Part shown: positions 7,954 through 16,304 of the stretch, one piece after another
Layout: each line of letters opens with the position of its first letter
Position numbering within the stretch: position 1 is the first letter of the stretch
Program-made: the position numbers and the translations under genes
Notes under the pieces: generated by a model
Told to the model about the DNA's origin: nothing
Database searches by the model: none
The model's input: only the letters and a program-made list of their open reading frames with translations
Source of the DNA: an uncultured Pelagibacteraceae bacterium
GTDB lineage: Bacteria; Pseudomonadota; Alphaproteobacteria; Pelagibacterales; Pelagibacteraceae
Direction: 5' to 3'
Length of the DNA: 43,665 nucleotides
Assembly: GCA_902599485.1 (NCBI GenBank)
Contig: CACKFP010000006.1
Span: forward strand, 1-43,665

Positions 7954-8240
7954 AAACCTCTAATTATTATATTTGTCCCCTCAGCATTATCCAATCTTAT
8001 TTGTTTTATTGGTTTATATTCCTCTGAATTATACCACTCTAGCGCCCTCTCATAACTTGGAAATTTTAAAACTATTATTCTTGGAAATTTAGTTTCACCA
8101 TCAAATATTTGATACTCACCATTTCTTACCAAAAACTCTCCGTCAAATTTTTTTACAATTGGATTAACTTTTTCAATATACTCTTTATAATTTTCTGGAT
8201 TAGTTACTCTTAATTGTGCAATTACATACCCTGCTGGCAT
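7950..8240 (-). CDS. DUF1330 family protein
   Basis: This small cytoplasmic protein of 96 residues has the DUF1330 layout, a ferredoxin-like (dimeric alpha-beta barrel) fold: MPAGYVIAQLRVTNPENYKE at the N-terminus, a central GGEFLVRNG-like stretch (DGEFLVRNGEYQIFDGE), and the terminal PSYERALEWYNSEEYKPIK. No catalytic function is established for the family. It sits between the gamma-carbonic-anhydrase-like gene, with a 1-nt gap, and the secreted metalloprotease-like gene, with a 4-nt overlap. Confidence 0.88.
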   Translation of the reverse strand: MPAGYVIAQLRVTNPENYKEYIEKVNPIVKKFDGEFLVRNGEYQIFDGETKFPRIIVLKFPSYERALEWYNSEEYKPIKQIRLDNAEGTNIIIRGL

Positions 8241-8241
8241 A

Positions 8242-8754
8242 TTAAAAAACTGTTTTTACGTATCTTTTCCAATTATCTTGGTAATGTTTTGCGTTCTCAG
8301 TAATTTTACCTATTTCTTCGTCAGTGAGTTTTCTTACTACTCTTCCTGGTGCTCCAACTACTAATGAGTTATCTGGAATTTCTTTGTTTTCAGTTATTAA
8401 TGCTTTTGCACCAATGATGCAGTTTTTGCCTATTTTCGCATTATTTAAAATGACAGCTCCAATACCAATTAAACTGTTATCTCCAATCGTACATCCATGA
8501 AGCATAACGATATGACCGATGGTTACGTCTTTACCTATTCTTAATGGGCAACCTGGGTCAGTATGTAGAACGCTCCCATCTTGAACATTTGAACCTTCTC
8601 CAATATGAATGTTTTCATTATCCCCTCTAATTACAGCATTAAACCAAACGCTAGAGTTTTTTTCTAGAGTGACATCTCCTATTATAGTTGCATTTGGTGC
8701 CACCCAATTTTCGCCAGAGTTTTTTGGTTTTTTATCTTTTAAATCGTAAAACAT
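8242..8754 (-). CDS. Gamma-carbonic anhydrase family protein (left-handed beta-helix)
   Basis: This 170-residue left-handed beta-helix protein belongs to the YrdA/PaaY/CaiE group of gamma-carbonic-anhydrase homologues. The hexapeptide repeats run from about residue 20 to 140 (ATIIGDVTLEKNSSVWFNAV, then IGEGSNVQDGSVLH, IGKDVTIGHIVMLHGCTIG). Zinc ligands are visible as the His of VLHTDPG and the two of GHIVMLHG. The end NSLVVGAPGRVVRKLTDEEI is typical. Members are zinc or iron trimers; some hydrate CO2, others hydrolyse thioesters. It heads a three-gene minus-strand set and starts 20 bp from a divergent thioredoxin-fold gene. Confidence 0.9.
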   Translation of the reverse strand: MFYDLKDKKPKNSGENWVAPNATIIGDVTLEKNSSVWFNAVIRGDNENIHIGEGSNVQDGSVLHTDPGCPLRIGKDVTIGHIVMLHGCTIGDNSLIGIGAVILNNAKIGKNCIIGAKALITENKEIPDNSLVVGAPGRVVRKLTDEEIGKITENAKHYQDNWKRYVKTVF

Positions 8755-8774
8755 AATTTATATATTATTACATT

Positions 8775-9329
8775 ATGCCTATTAAAACACCAGTATGTGA
8801 TTTTGGAAAAAAAGCAGAAAACTTTGAATTAAAATCTACAGAGAACAAATTAATATCATTAAATGATATCAAAGGTGAAAATGGAACGTTGGTAATGTTT
8901 ATTTGTAATCATTGTCCATATGTAAAAGCAATAATTAGAGATGTGGTGGAAGACTGTACTAAGCTTAGTGATTTAGGAATAAATTCAGTTGCTATATGTT
9001 CTAATGATCCAATTAATTATCCAGAAGACTCTTTTGAAAAAATGATAGAGTTTGCAATTAAACATAAGTTTAATTTTCCTTACCTAATTGATGAAACACA
9101 AGACATTGCAAGAAAATATGATGCTGTATGCACTCCAGATTTTTTTGGTTATGATAAAGATTTTGGTCTTCAATATAGAGGAAGAATTAGAGAGTTAAGA
9201 GAACTAAAACCTGTGAGATCCGGAGATAGTGATTTATTTATTGCTATGAAACAAGTTTCAGAAACAGGCAAAGGTCCTGAAGAACAATTCCCAAGTATGG
9301 GTTGTGGTATTAAGTGGTCATCTAATTAA
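8775..9329 (+). CDS. Thioredoxin-fold / peroxiredoxin-like protein
   Basis: This 184-residue cytoplasmic redoxin (no signal peptide) is of the AhpC/TSA-like thioredoxin family. After the N-terminal strand (CDFGKKAENFELKS) comes the active-site region LVMFICNHCPYVKAI with Cys44-x2-Cys47, a CNHC redox pair typical of this subgroup. SNDPINYPEDSFEKM, the fold-closing TPDFFGYDKDF with its cis-proline-like Thr-Pro, and YRGRIRELREL follow. The reductant and substrate are unknown. It is followed by a GT4 glycosyltransferase with a TAATG overlap, though a functional link is not obvious. Confidence 0.85.
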   Translation: MPIKTPVCDFGKKAENFELKSTENKLISLNDIKGENGTLVMFICNHCPYVKAIIRDVVEDCTKLSDLGINSVAICSNDPINYPEDSFEKMIEFAIKHKFNFPYLIDETQDIARKYDAVCTPDFFGYDKDFGLQYRGRIRELRELKPVRSGDSDLFIAMKQVSETGKGPEEQFPSMGCGIKWSSN

Positions 9330-10411
9330 TGTATTTAATAATAACTAGAACTTTCCCTCCTGAAGTTGGTGGTATGCAAAATCTGATGTGGGGATTAGCA
9401 AGATCTTTATCAAAGTTAGATATGGTTAAAGTTTTTGCCGATTATCACGAAGATCATAAAAAATTTGATGACAAAGTTTCATTTACAATTGAAAGAGTTA
9501 GTGGAGTTAAATTATTAAGAAAATATAGAAAATCTCTACTAATAAACGAATATTTAAATGAAAATAAAAATGTAAATTGTATCGTTGCAGATCACTGGAA
9601 AAGTTTAGAACTTATAAAATCCCAAAAAAAGAAAATATGTTTAATTCATTCTAAAGAAATTAATCATCCTAAAGGATCAAGATTAAACAAAAAAGTTTTA
9701 GAAGTTTTAAATAATGTTGATCATGTCGTAGCAAACTCAAACTTTACAAAAAATTTAGCAGTTAGTCTTGGAGTTGAAGAAAAAAGATTAATAGTAATAA
9801 ATCCAGGTGTAGATCCTGTTGAAGAAATTCCAAAAGATGACCTTAAACAAGCAGAAGAAATGCTTAAAGGAAAAAAACAAAGGCTAATTACTGTATCAAG
9901 ATTTGACAAAAGAAAAAATCATGAAAAAGTTATTATGGCTATTAGGAATTTAAAAGAGAAATATCCTGATATTACTTACACTTGTATAGGATACGGAGAT
10001 GAAGAGGAAAATTTGAAAAAATTAGTGATAGAATTAAATCTTGATAAATATGTAGTTTTTTTAAGTGATATCTCTAATGAATTGAAAAATGCATTTATTG
10101 CAAAGTCAAATATTTTTATAATGCCATCAATAATTCACAAAACTTCAGTTGAGGGATTTGGAATTTCTTTTATTGAGGCTGCACAATATGGAATTCCATC
10201 TATAGGTGGTAAAGATGGTGGTGCTTCTGATGCAATTGTTCATAATAAAACGGGATTAATTTGTGATGGTAATAGTCTAGATGAAATTTATTCAAGTATA
10301 GATAGTTTATTTGAAGGTAATAAATATATTGAGTTTGGAAAAGAGTGCAAAACACACTCCGAAAATTTTCTTTGGGATAAGATAATTGAAAACTATAAAA
10401 GAATCTTATAA
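9329..10411 (+). CDS. Family 4 glycosyltransferase
   Basis: This is a 360-residue GT-B fold retaining glycosyltransferase that acts on lipid- or polysaccharide-linked acceptors at the cytoplasmic membrane. The N-terminal RTFPPEVGGMQNLMWGLA holds the acceptor-side glycine loop. The C-terminal donor domain shows VSRFDKRKNHEKVIMAI, CIGYGDEEENLKKL, and the E-x7-E motif in EGFGISFIEAAQYGIPSIG. The sugar donor and acceptor cannot be assigned. It overlaps the redoxin gene by one base and is followed 9 nt later by a small membrane-protein gene. Confidence 0.9.
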   Translation: MYLIITRTFPPEVGGMQNLMWGLARSLSKLDMVKVFADYHEDHKKFDDKVSFTIERVSGVKLLRKYRKSLLINEYLNENKNVNCIVADHWKSLELIKSQKKKICLIHSKEINHPKGSRLNKKVLEVLNNVDHVVANSNFTKNLAVSLGVEEKRLIVINPGVDPVEEIPKDDLKQAEEMLKGKKQRLITVSRFDKRKNHEKVIMAIRNLKEKYPDITYTCIGYGDEEENLKKLVIELNLDKYVVFLSDISNELKNAFIAKSNIFIMPSIIHKTSVEGFGISFIEAAQYGIPSIGGKDGGASDAIVHNKTGLICDGNSLDEIYSSIDSLFEGNKYIEFGKECKTHSENFLWDKIIENYKRIL

Positions 10412-10420
10412 AGTTAAAAC

Positions 10421-10837
10421 ATGCTAGATAAATTTAATGGAATAATTTATTTAAGTATTTTTATTTTACATTTTATTGTTTACGCCGTTTATGCTTTCAG
10501 AACAGTTGTTGCAACAAAATCATTTTTAGATCAATACAATATAGATCATTCTGCAGCTGTGATGGTTAGATTTTTTGGAGCGCCCTTTGTTGCATCAATT
10601 TTAGTAGCACTATACATAATGTTAATTAAAGCAGATGGTTTGGCAGGAACATGGGGTTTCTTTACATTAATTTTTGCTCAAAACGTTTTATATTTTTTAA
10701 TTGGGATATATACAATTTATATCAATAAGCTTGGACATAACGAAAAAACAAATAGCGAAGGGGTAATTGCCTCAGGAATTTTAACAGTGCTAAGTGGGAT
10801 CCTTTGCTACGGTCTAGCTGATAAAATTTATATTTAA
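10421..10837 (+). CDS. Small four-helix membrane protein, function unknown
   Basis: This 138-residue protein has four predicted hydrophobic helices (about residues 6-27, 47-68, 75-100 and 115-135). Short polar loops include a conserved-looking FRTVVATKSFLDQYNIDHSA between helices 1 and 2. I do not recognise a family. It follows the GT4 gene by 9 nt on the same strand and overlaps the end of the convergent tctA by 4 nt. It could be an accessory envelope protein; nothing more can be supported. Confidence 0.7.
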   Translation: MLDKFNGIIYLSIFILHFIVYAVYAFRTVVATKSFLDQYNIDHSAAVMVRFFGAPFVASILVALYIMLIKADGLAGTWGFFTLIFAQNVLYFLIGIYTIYINKLGHNEKTNSEGVIASGILTVLSGILCYGLADKIYI

Positions 10838-12333
10838 TTTTTTTTTCTAAAAGTTGAAAATATTTGCCAACCAACAATTGTGATTGTGATCAATAATATT
10901 ATTAGAGTTATTGGTCTATCCCATAAAAAATTAGGTGATCCATCACTTATTAAAAGTGATCTTCTCAATGTTTCCTCCATTAGTCCTCCAAGTACAAAAG
11001 CCAATATTAAAGGTGGCATGGGGAAATCATAGAGCCTTAAAAACGTTGCAACCACTGCAATACCTATCATTAAAAAAATATCAAAATTATTAAATGACAT
11101 TAAATAAATTCCTGTTACTGAGAAAAATAAAATTAAAGGAATTAAGTAATTTCTAGGTACTGCTAAAATTCTAGCGATATAGGGAATTAATGGCAAATTT
11201 AAAATTAAAAGTACAACCATACCAATATACATTGACATAATAACTGACCAAAAAATTTCAGGGTTAGTTTGATAAAGTCTTGGTCCAGGCTGAATACCAA
11301 ACCCTAAAAGAGCTCCAAGCATAACGGCAGTTGTACCACTTCCAGGAATTCCTAATGTTAGCAATGGAACAAATGAACCAGAGCAAGCCGCATTATTTGC
11401 TGTCTCTGGTGCTGATAAACCATGAACGCTACCTTTTCCAAACTTTTGTTTTTCTTCTTCATTTACATAATTTCTTTCCATTCCATATGCCAAGAAAGAT
11501 GCAATTGTTGCGCCTGCACCAGGTAAAACACCAATTAAGAAACCAAGTATTGAGGACCTAGGTATTGTTTTGGCCATTTTGATGGTTTCTTCTTTATTTA
11601 CTTTAATCGAACCTAGTTCTGTTAATGAGATTTGTTTAGCAGCTCTGTTTGGATCTTTCCCTCTAAAAATAATCGTTAAAGCTTCACTCATTGCAAATGT
11701 AGCCATGACAATTAATACAAAGCTTATTCCGTCAGTTAAGTTCATATTGTTAAAGGTAAATCTTGTTATATCTGACAATGAATCCTGACCAACTGTAGCT
11801 AACATTAATCCTAAAACTACCATCATCATTGCTTTTAAAAACTGTCCTTTAGATGAAAATGCAGAAATTGCAGTTAAACCTAAGATCATTAATGCAAAAT
11901 AATCAGGTGATCTAAAAGCTAAACTTACTTTTGACAAACTAGGGGCTGCAACTAATAAAAATATTGCAGAAATTGTTCCACCTGCAAATGAACTATAAGC
12001 AGCGATTGCTAAAGCTTTTCCAGCTTTACCTTGTTGTGCCATTGGATAGCCATCAAACGCAGTAGCAACAGTTCCCGGTATTCCAGGTGCATTTAATAAA
12101 ATAGAAGATGTAGATCCTCCAAATACTGCACCATAGTATACACCAGCCATCAAAATTAAACCTGTTGATGGATCAAAGCCGTAAGTAATCGGTATCATTA
12201 ATGCGATTGCAGTCATTGGACCAAGTCCAGGTAACATTCCAATTATTGTTCCTGCAAAACATCCAACCATCACCATTAAAATATTTGTTAGAGATAAAGC
12301 AGTAGATAATCCGATAAGTATTCCTTCGATCAT
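10834..12333 (-). CDS. tctA: Tripartite tricarboxylate transporter permease TctA
   Basis: This is the large membrane subunit of a TTT-family secondary transporter, 499 residues with about 11-12 TM segments. The duplicated family motif is clear: GCFAGTIIGMLPGLGPMTAI near the N-terminus and FLIGVLPGAGATIASFLAYG in the second half. YYGAVFGGSTSSILLNAPG, and APETANNAACSGSFVPLLTL with GIPGSGTTAVMLG, are also present. Its start overlaps the tctB stop by 4 nt. The characteristic pairing with TctB, TctC and an AbrB-type protein all fits. Tricarboxylates are the founding substrates, but this family takes many carboxylates. Confidence 0.95.
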   Translation of the reverse strand: MIEGILIGLSTALSLTNILMVMVGCFAGTIIGMLPGLGPMTAIALMIPITYGFDPSTGLILMAGVYYGAVFGGSTSSILLNAPGIPGTVATAFDGYPMAQQGKAGKALAIAAYSSFAGGTISAIFLLVAAPSLSKVSLAFRSPDYFALMILGLTAISAFSSKGQFLKAMMMVVLGLMLATVGQDSLSDITRFTFNNMNLTDGISFVLIVMATFAMSEALTIIFRGKDPNRAAKQISLTELGSIKVNKEETIKMAKTIPRSSILGFLIGVLPGAGATIASFLAYGMERNYVNEEEKQKFGKGSVHGLSAPETANNAACSGSFVPLLTLGIPGSGTTAVMLGALLGFGIQPGPRLYQTNPEIFWSVIMSMYIGMVVLLILNLPLIPYIARILAVPRNYLIPLILFFSVTGIYLMSFNNFDIFLMIGIAVVATFLRLYDFPMPPLILAFVLGGLMEETLRRSLLISDGSPNFLWDRPITLIILLITITIVGWQIFSTFRKKN

Positions 12334-12800
12334 CCCATAACCCCAATGTATTTTAAAAAAGGATCACGAAGATAAATGTTCAATAAACCGTGTAACAAAT
12401 ACATAAATGCAGCAACAAATGGAAAAGATAAAATAAACATCAATCCCCATCTTCTTTCGCCTAGGAAATAGTAAGATGAAAAAAGAAATAAAGAAGTTGA
12501 TATAAAATATCCAATTTTTAAAATTACAGCTGCATATATTAGTGAGATAATTATTAGATAAATTATACTTTTATAATCTAGGTGTTTATGATTTACCTCT
12601 GTAGTAATTTTCTCAGGTAAAATTATTTTTAAACTTGATAAAATTATTCCTGCCCAACCTAAATATATTGGAAAAGTCCTTGCATTAAATGGCGCATTCT
12701 CATCAAATGCAAATACTTGAATGTTGTAAGCTGTATATAAATAAAAGACTGATAGAACAAAAAAAAGCAGTGAGATAAATTTTGTAGGACTTATTCTCAC
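12330..12800 (-). CDS. tctB: Tripartite tricarboxylate transporter small permease TctB
   Basis: This is the small membrane subunit of the TTT transporter: 156 residues with four hydrophobic segments (about 8-28, 42-60, 78-98 and 118-145) and the usual ...FNARTFPIYLGWAGIILS pattern after helix 1. The start is GTG at 12798-12800, with only a weak ribosome-binding sequence. An AT-rich hairpin lies between the tctC stop and this start. The 4-nt overlap with tctA suggests a fixed TctB:TctA ratio by coupling. Confidence 0.88.
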   Translation of the reverse strand: MRISPTKFISLLFFVLSVFYLYTAYNIQVFAFDENAPFNARTFPIYLGWAGIILSSLKIILPEKITTEVNHKHLDYKSIIYLIIISLIYAAVILKIGYFISTSLFLFSSYYFLGERRWGLMFILSFPFVAAFMYLLHGLLNIYLRDPFLKYIGVMG

Positions 12801-12816
12801 TGCTTTACATTCTTTA

Positions 12817-12834
12817 ATAATCTATAAAGATTAT
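12817..12834 (-). terminator. Hairpin between tctC and tctB
   Basis: ATAATCT (12817-12823) and AGATTAT (12828-12834) form a perfect 7-bp stem with a 4-nt loop that includes the tctC stop codon. It is AT-rich and lacks a T-tract, so it is more likely a 3'-end stabiliser or processing site than a terminator. Its position matches the hairpins after the other binding-protein genes. Confidence 0.4.
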
Positions 12835-13805
12835 ATTACTCCAAGTTTTTTCATCAGAGCTGTCATTTCAACTGTTTGTTTTTCCAAGAATGCATCAAAT
12901 TTAGAACCTGGGTTATAAATATTTACCCATGCATTTCTTTTTCTAACAGCTTCCCACTCTGGTGTCTTTTGAACATCCCCAAGCATTTTAGAGATTTTAT
13001 TATAGTCACTCATACTCATGCTTTTTGGTGCAAAGAAACCTCTCCAGTTAACAAACTGAACATCATATCCTTGCTCTTTTAATGTTGGAGCTTCTGGTGC
13101 ATCACCTACTCTTTCAGGAGCTGTGATACCAATTATTCGTACTTGATCTCTAGCACCCATTACTTCACCTAAGCCTGTTGAAAGTATTTGAGTTTCTCCA
13201 GATAAAAGTCCAGCAAGCGCTTTTCCACCAGCATCATATGGGACATAGATCACATCGTTTGGATTTGCTCCAGCTGCTTGGAAAGCTAACGCACCAATTA
13301 AGTGGTCCATGCTTCCTCTTACAGATCCTCCAGCCATTTTAATTGACTTTGGATCTTTTTGATATTGATCAACTGCATCTTTGAAATTTTTGATAGGTGA
13401 ATTTTTTGCAACAACTATTGCACCATAATCTCCAATTACACCTGCAATTGGTTTAACATCTTTATAAGATAAAGTGCCAGTACCTTTTACATAACCTTTG
13501 TGTCTTGTAATAGATCTTAACACCAATGGTGTTGACTGAACTAAAACTGTATCTTTCGGAGCGTTATTGATTAGGTAAGCCAAAGCCTTACCACCTCCAC
13601 CACCTGACATGTTTTCAAATGATGCACTTTTCAAAAAACCAGCTTTTGTTAATGCTTCTCCAGTACCTCTAGCAGTTCCATCCCAACCACCACCAGCACC
13701 ACCACCAATTAAAAAATGTAATTTTTCAACTGCAAATGAACTTGTTGATGAAAATAGAAGGAAAGCAGAGAATAAAACTGAAATAAAAGTTTTAATTAGT
13801 TTCAT
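12831..13805 (-). CDS. tctC: Tripartite tricarboxylate transporter solute-binding protein TctC
   Basis: This is the periplasmic receptor of the TTT system (Bug family), 324 residues from the start used here. I chose the ATG at 13803-13805 because it follows GAGAGGAAATA and directly begins a signal peptide (MKLIKTFISVLFSAFLLFSS, cleaved near ...SSFA). The longer frame to 13847 would put 14 residues before the signal sequence and lacks a ribosome-binding site. Mature features include FLIGGGAGGGWDGTARGTGE, KMAGGSVRGSMDHLIGAL, and VPYDAGGKALAGLLSGE, typical of the family's ligand-binding loops. It is the first gene of the operon. Confidence 0.93.
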   Translation of the reverse strand: MKLIKTFISVLFSAFLLFSSTSSFAVEKLHFLIGGGAGGGWDGTARGTGEALTKAGFLKSASFENMSGGGGGKALAYLINNAPKDTVLVQSTPLVLRSITRHKGYVKGTGTLSYKDVKPIAGVIGDYGAIVVAKNSPIKNFKDAVDQYQKDPKSIKMAGGSVRGSMDHLIGALAFQAAGANPNDVIYVPYDAGGKALAGLLSGETQILSTGLGEVMGARDQVRIIGITAPERVGDAPEAPTLKEQGYDVQFVNWRGFFAPKSMSMSDYNKISKMLGDVQKTPEWEAVRKRNAWVNIYNPGSKFDAFLEKQTVEMTALMKKLGVI

Positions 13806-13838
13806 TATTTCCTCTCTTATTATATTTATGAAACCATC

Positions 13839-13867
13839 ATTAAACATAAGTTATAAATTTTAGTCAA
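13839..13867 (-). promoter_or_regulatory. Sigma70-type promoter for tctC
   Basis: On the minus strand TTGACT (13862-13867) and TTTAAT (13839-13844) are spaced by 17 nt, identical hexamers and spacing to the dctP promoter. The -35 box overlaps the first base of the divergent AbrB-type gene's start codon. A leader of about 25 nt would precede tctC. Confidence 0.55.
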
Positions 13868-14946
13868 TGCTCAAATATAATTTTTCCAAAAACATAAAGG
13901 AATATATTTTAGCTTTAGTAGGTAGTTATAAAGCTTTATTTATAGGACTTGTTGGTGGATACTTAGGTACTTTAATTAATCTACCTTTGCCCTGGTTATT
14001 AGGATCTCTAGGTTTAAATTTATGTTTCGCATTTACAAATTTTAAAATAGTTTTTCCAACTAAATTATTAAATCCTATATTTTTAATTGTTGGTATAATT
14101 CTTGGTGGAACTTTAAATGTAACATTATTGTATAAAATTCATCTATGGATTTTTTCGTCTTTAGCGATGTTAATCTGCACAATAGTCAGCACTATTCTTG
14201 CTGGTTATTATTTTTTTAAAGTTTGTAAATTTAGTAAATTCATTTCAGTTTTAGCAGCTCTTCCGGGCGCATTTGTTCCAATATCTGCAGCATTATTAGA
14301 ATTTGGTAAATCAAAAAACGATAAGGGTGTTTTGATCCCTCAGGCTACAAGAGTGATATTTATTGTAAGTTTTGTGCCTATTTTTTTTATTAATAATTTA
14401 GGCTTCTCTGAAATGACAGGTTATAACTATGAAAATATCTATAACGAAAGATATTTTTTAGAAATATTATTTCTGTTAATAATTTGTTTCATTTTTGCAA
14501 ACATCTTAAAAAATTATAAAATTCCATCACCTACTTTAGTTGGTGCAATGGCATTATCTGGTGCTTTTTATACCTTTGAAATAATTAATGCCAGATTCCC
14601 AGATGCATTTATAAATATTGCATTTATATTTCTTGGAACAGCTTTAGGTACAAGATTAAATGGATTAAAAATTAAAGAATTATTATTTTTTATATTTCAT
14701 GGAATAATTGTTAGTTCAATTCTAGTTATTGTTGCAATGATAACTGCTTATTTGCTCACTTATATAGGGTTTGAATTTATCCCAACTTTTTTAAGTTTTG
14801 CTCCAGGAGGAATTCATGAAATGGTTGTTATTAGTGTTGCTTATAACATTGATCCAATATTTGTGAGCTACCATCATTTTTTAAGAATTTTTATAATAGT
14901 TTTATTTTTACCTTTTTTATTATCAAAATTTAGAAAAACTAATTAA
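13867..14946 (+). CDS. AbrB-type membrane protein (PF05145 family)
   Basis: This polytopic inner-membrane protein has 359 residues and about 9-10 hydrophobic segments arranged as two similar halves, as in the AbrB-duplication family. The repeats start at GLVGGYLGTLINLPLPWLLG and, in the second half, near PSPTLVGAMALSGAFYTFE. LAALPGAFVPISAALLEF and its counterpart LSFAPGGIHEMVVISVAYN are the conserved re-entrant-like segments. Genes of this family are often found beside TctCBA systems, and here it is divergent from tctC by 61 bp. The exact role is unsettled, with export and transport support both proposed. The 3' end overlaps the convergent GT9 gene by 8 nt. Confidence 0.85.
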   Translation: MLKYNFSKNIKEYILALVGSYKALFIGLVGGYLGTLINLPLPWLLGSLGLNLCFAFTNFKIVFPTKLLNPIFLIVGIILGGTLNVTLLYKIHLWIFSSLAMLICTIVSTILAGYYFFKVCKFSKFISVLAALPGAFVPISAALLEFGKSKNDKGVLIPQATRVIFIVSFVPIFFINNLGFSEMTGYNYENIYNERYFLEILFLLIICFIFANILKNYKIPSPTLVGAMALSGAFYTFEIINARFPDAFINIAFIFLGTALGTRLNGLKIKELLFFIFHGIIVSSILVIVAMITAYLLTYIGFEFIPTFLSFAPGGIHEMVVISVAYNIDPIFVSYHHFLRIFIIVLFLPFLLSKFRKTN

Positions 14947-15880
14947 CAGCTTCTTGCATTCTTTGAAATACTTTATCAGCTGAAAGTTTAGTCAAATCTG
15001 AAACTTGAATTGCTTTAAAATGTTCTCGTTCAATACTAACTTTTTTAGCAGTAGTATGCGATCCAAATAAAACTAATCCTTTTACATTTAAATGCGCAGC
15101 CATATGTGCTGGCCCAGTATCGTTCGATATTACAAAATAACTCTCTTTTATTAATGACGAAAGTTGGGAAATATTAAGCGCTTTATCATTATCTAAAATA
15201 ATATTAGCATCAATATCATTAGCTAATTTGATTTCATTTGGACCTGGGGCAATTAAAATTTGGATTTCATCTCTAAAAGTAGATTTAATTTTTTTTATCA
15301 ATTCATTATAATATGGCCATCTTTTAATAGTTAAATGAGATGATGAAAAGGGGAATAAAATTAAATATTTGTTTAAATTATATTTTTTTTTGATTTCTGA
15401 AATATCCTCACAGCTCCAAGAAAAGTCTGGTTTAGTTACGTGATTAGTTTTAATTCCAGAAACATTTAATTGATGTTCAAAGCGGTTTAGAACAGTGTCT
15501 TTATCAAAATCATTCTTATTAGTTCCTTCAGGAAGTGTTGTTTCTGTTGATGACCAAATATCTGATGCGGCTTTTGGAAAGAGAACTTTTTTATAAAAAC
15601 TAGTTCTTTTAGAATTTTGAAGGTCATAAACTTTAACAAATTTATATTTTTTTATCTTTCTCATTAATAAATATAAATAAATTAAGTTAAATCTAGAGAG
15701 TCGTTTATCTAAAATGACATCAGCTATATTTGGATTTTTTTTTAATAAATCATAATAAGGTTTGGTTGATAGTATATAAAGATCATCATTTGGATGATTG
15801 TCGGATATATCTTGAATTGCACCACTTGCTTGAGCTATATCACCTAAAGAGCCATGTTTTATAATAAGTATATTAGACAT
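14939..15880 (-). CDS. Family 9 glycosyltransferase (ADP-heptose:LPS heptosyltransferase-like)
   Basis: This is a GT-B fold enzyme of 313 residues that builds the LPS core in the cytoplasm. It begins SNILIIKHGSLGDIAQASGA, the acceptor-binding glycine loop of heptosyltransferases, and contains LFPFSSSHLTIKRWPYYNEL for the donor sugar-phosphate and the signature SNDTGPAHMAAHLNVKGLVL near residues 250-275, whose D-x-GPxH is the hallmark of GT9. Whether the sugar is heptose cannot be said. It overlaps the AbrB-type gene at the 3' end and is divergent from the DUF6165-like gene. Confidence 0.9.
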   Translation of the reverse strand: MSNILIIKHGSLGDIAQASGAIQDISDNHPNDDLYILSTKPYYDLLKKNPNIADVILDKRLSRFNLIYLYLLMRKIKKYKFVKVYDLQNSKRTSFYKKVLFPKAASDIWSSTETTLPEGTNKNDFDKDTVLNRFEHQLNVSGIKTNHVTKPDFSWSCEDISEIKKKYNLNKYLILFPFSSSHLTIKRWPYYNELIKKIKSTFRDEIQILIAPGPNEIKLANDIDANIILDNDKALNISQLSSLIKESYFVISNDTGPAHMAAHLNVKGLVLFGSHTTAKKVSIEREHFKAIQVSDLTKLSADKVFQRMQEAVN

Positions 15881-15912
15881 ATTTTAAACAACTTAACATA
15901 ATATCAATTTAT

Positions 15913-16302
15913 ATGAATAAAATTTTAGTAGAAGTATCAGTTGGAGAATTGCTGGATAAAATTTCTATTTTAGAAATTAAATCTGAAAAAATTAAAGATC
16001 CTGAAAAATTAAATTTCATAAATGATGAATATAAAATTTTAAAAGTTCAATTAAATACAAATATTAAAAATTACAGTGAAATTGAAAGTTTATACAACTC
16101 ACTAAAAGAAATTAACTCAAAGCTTTGGGTAATAGAAGATGATAAAAGATTATGTGAAAAAAATTCTGATTTTGGTGAAAAATTTATTAAATTATCAAGA
16201 GATGTTCACTTCCTAAATGATGAAAGGGCAAAATTGAAATTAGAAATAAATAATAAAACTGGTTCTAAAATTAAAGAAATTAAAGAATACACCAAATATT
16301 AG
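15913..16302 (+). CDS. DUF6165-like coiled-coil protein
   Basis: This 129-residue soluble protein is mostly helical and rich in Lys, Glu and Ile. It opens KILVEVSVGELLDKISILEI and later shows LWVIEDDKRLCEKNSDFGEK. This looks like the DUF6165 family, small proteins often found near glycosyltransferases; I recall the N-terminal pattern but cannot verify it. Heptad-like spacing at about residues 15-60 and 95-125 suggests a coiled coil. It is divergent from the GT9 gene (32 bp), and its stop is 2 nt from the end of the Anbu gene. Confidence 0.7.
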   Translation: MNKILVEVSVGELLDKISILEIKSEKIKDPEKLNFINDEYKILKVQLNTNIKNYSEIESLYNSLKEINSKLWVIEDDKRLCEKNSDFGEKFIKLSRDVHFLNDERAKLKLEINNKTGSKIKEIKEYTKY

Positions 16303-16304
16303 TC

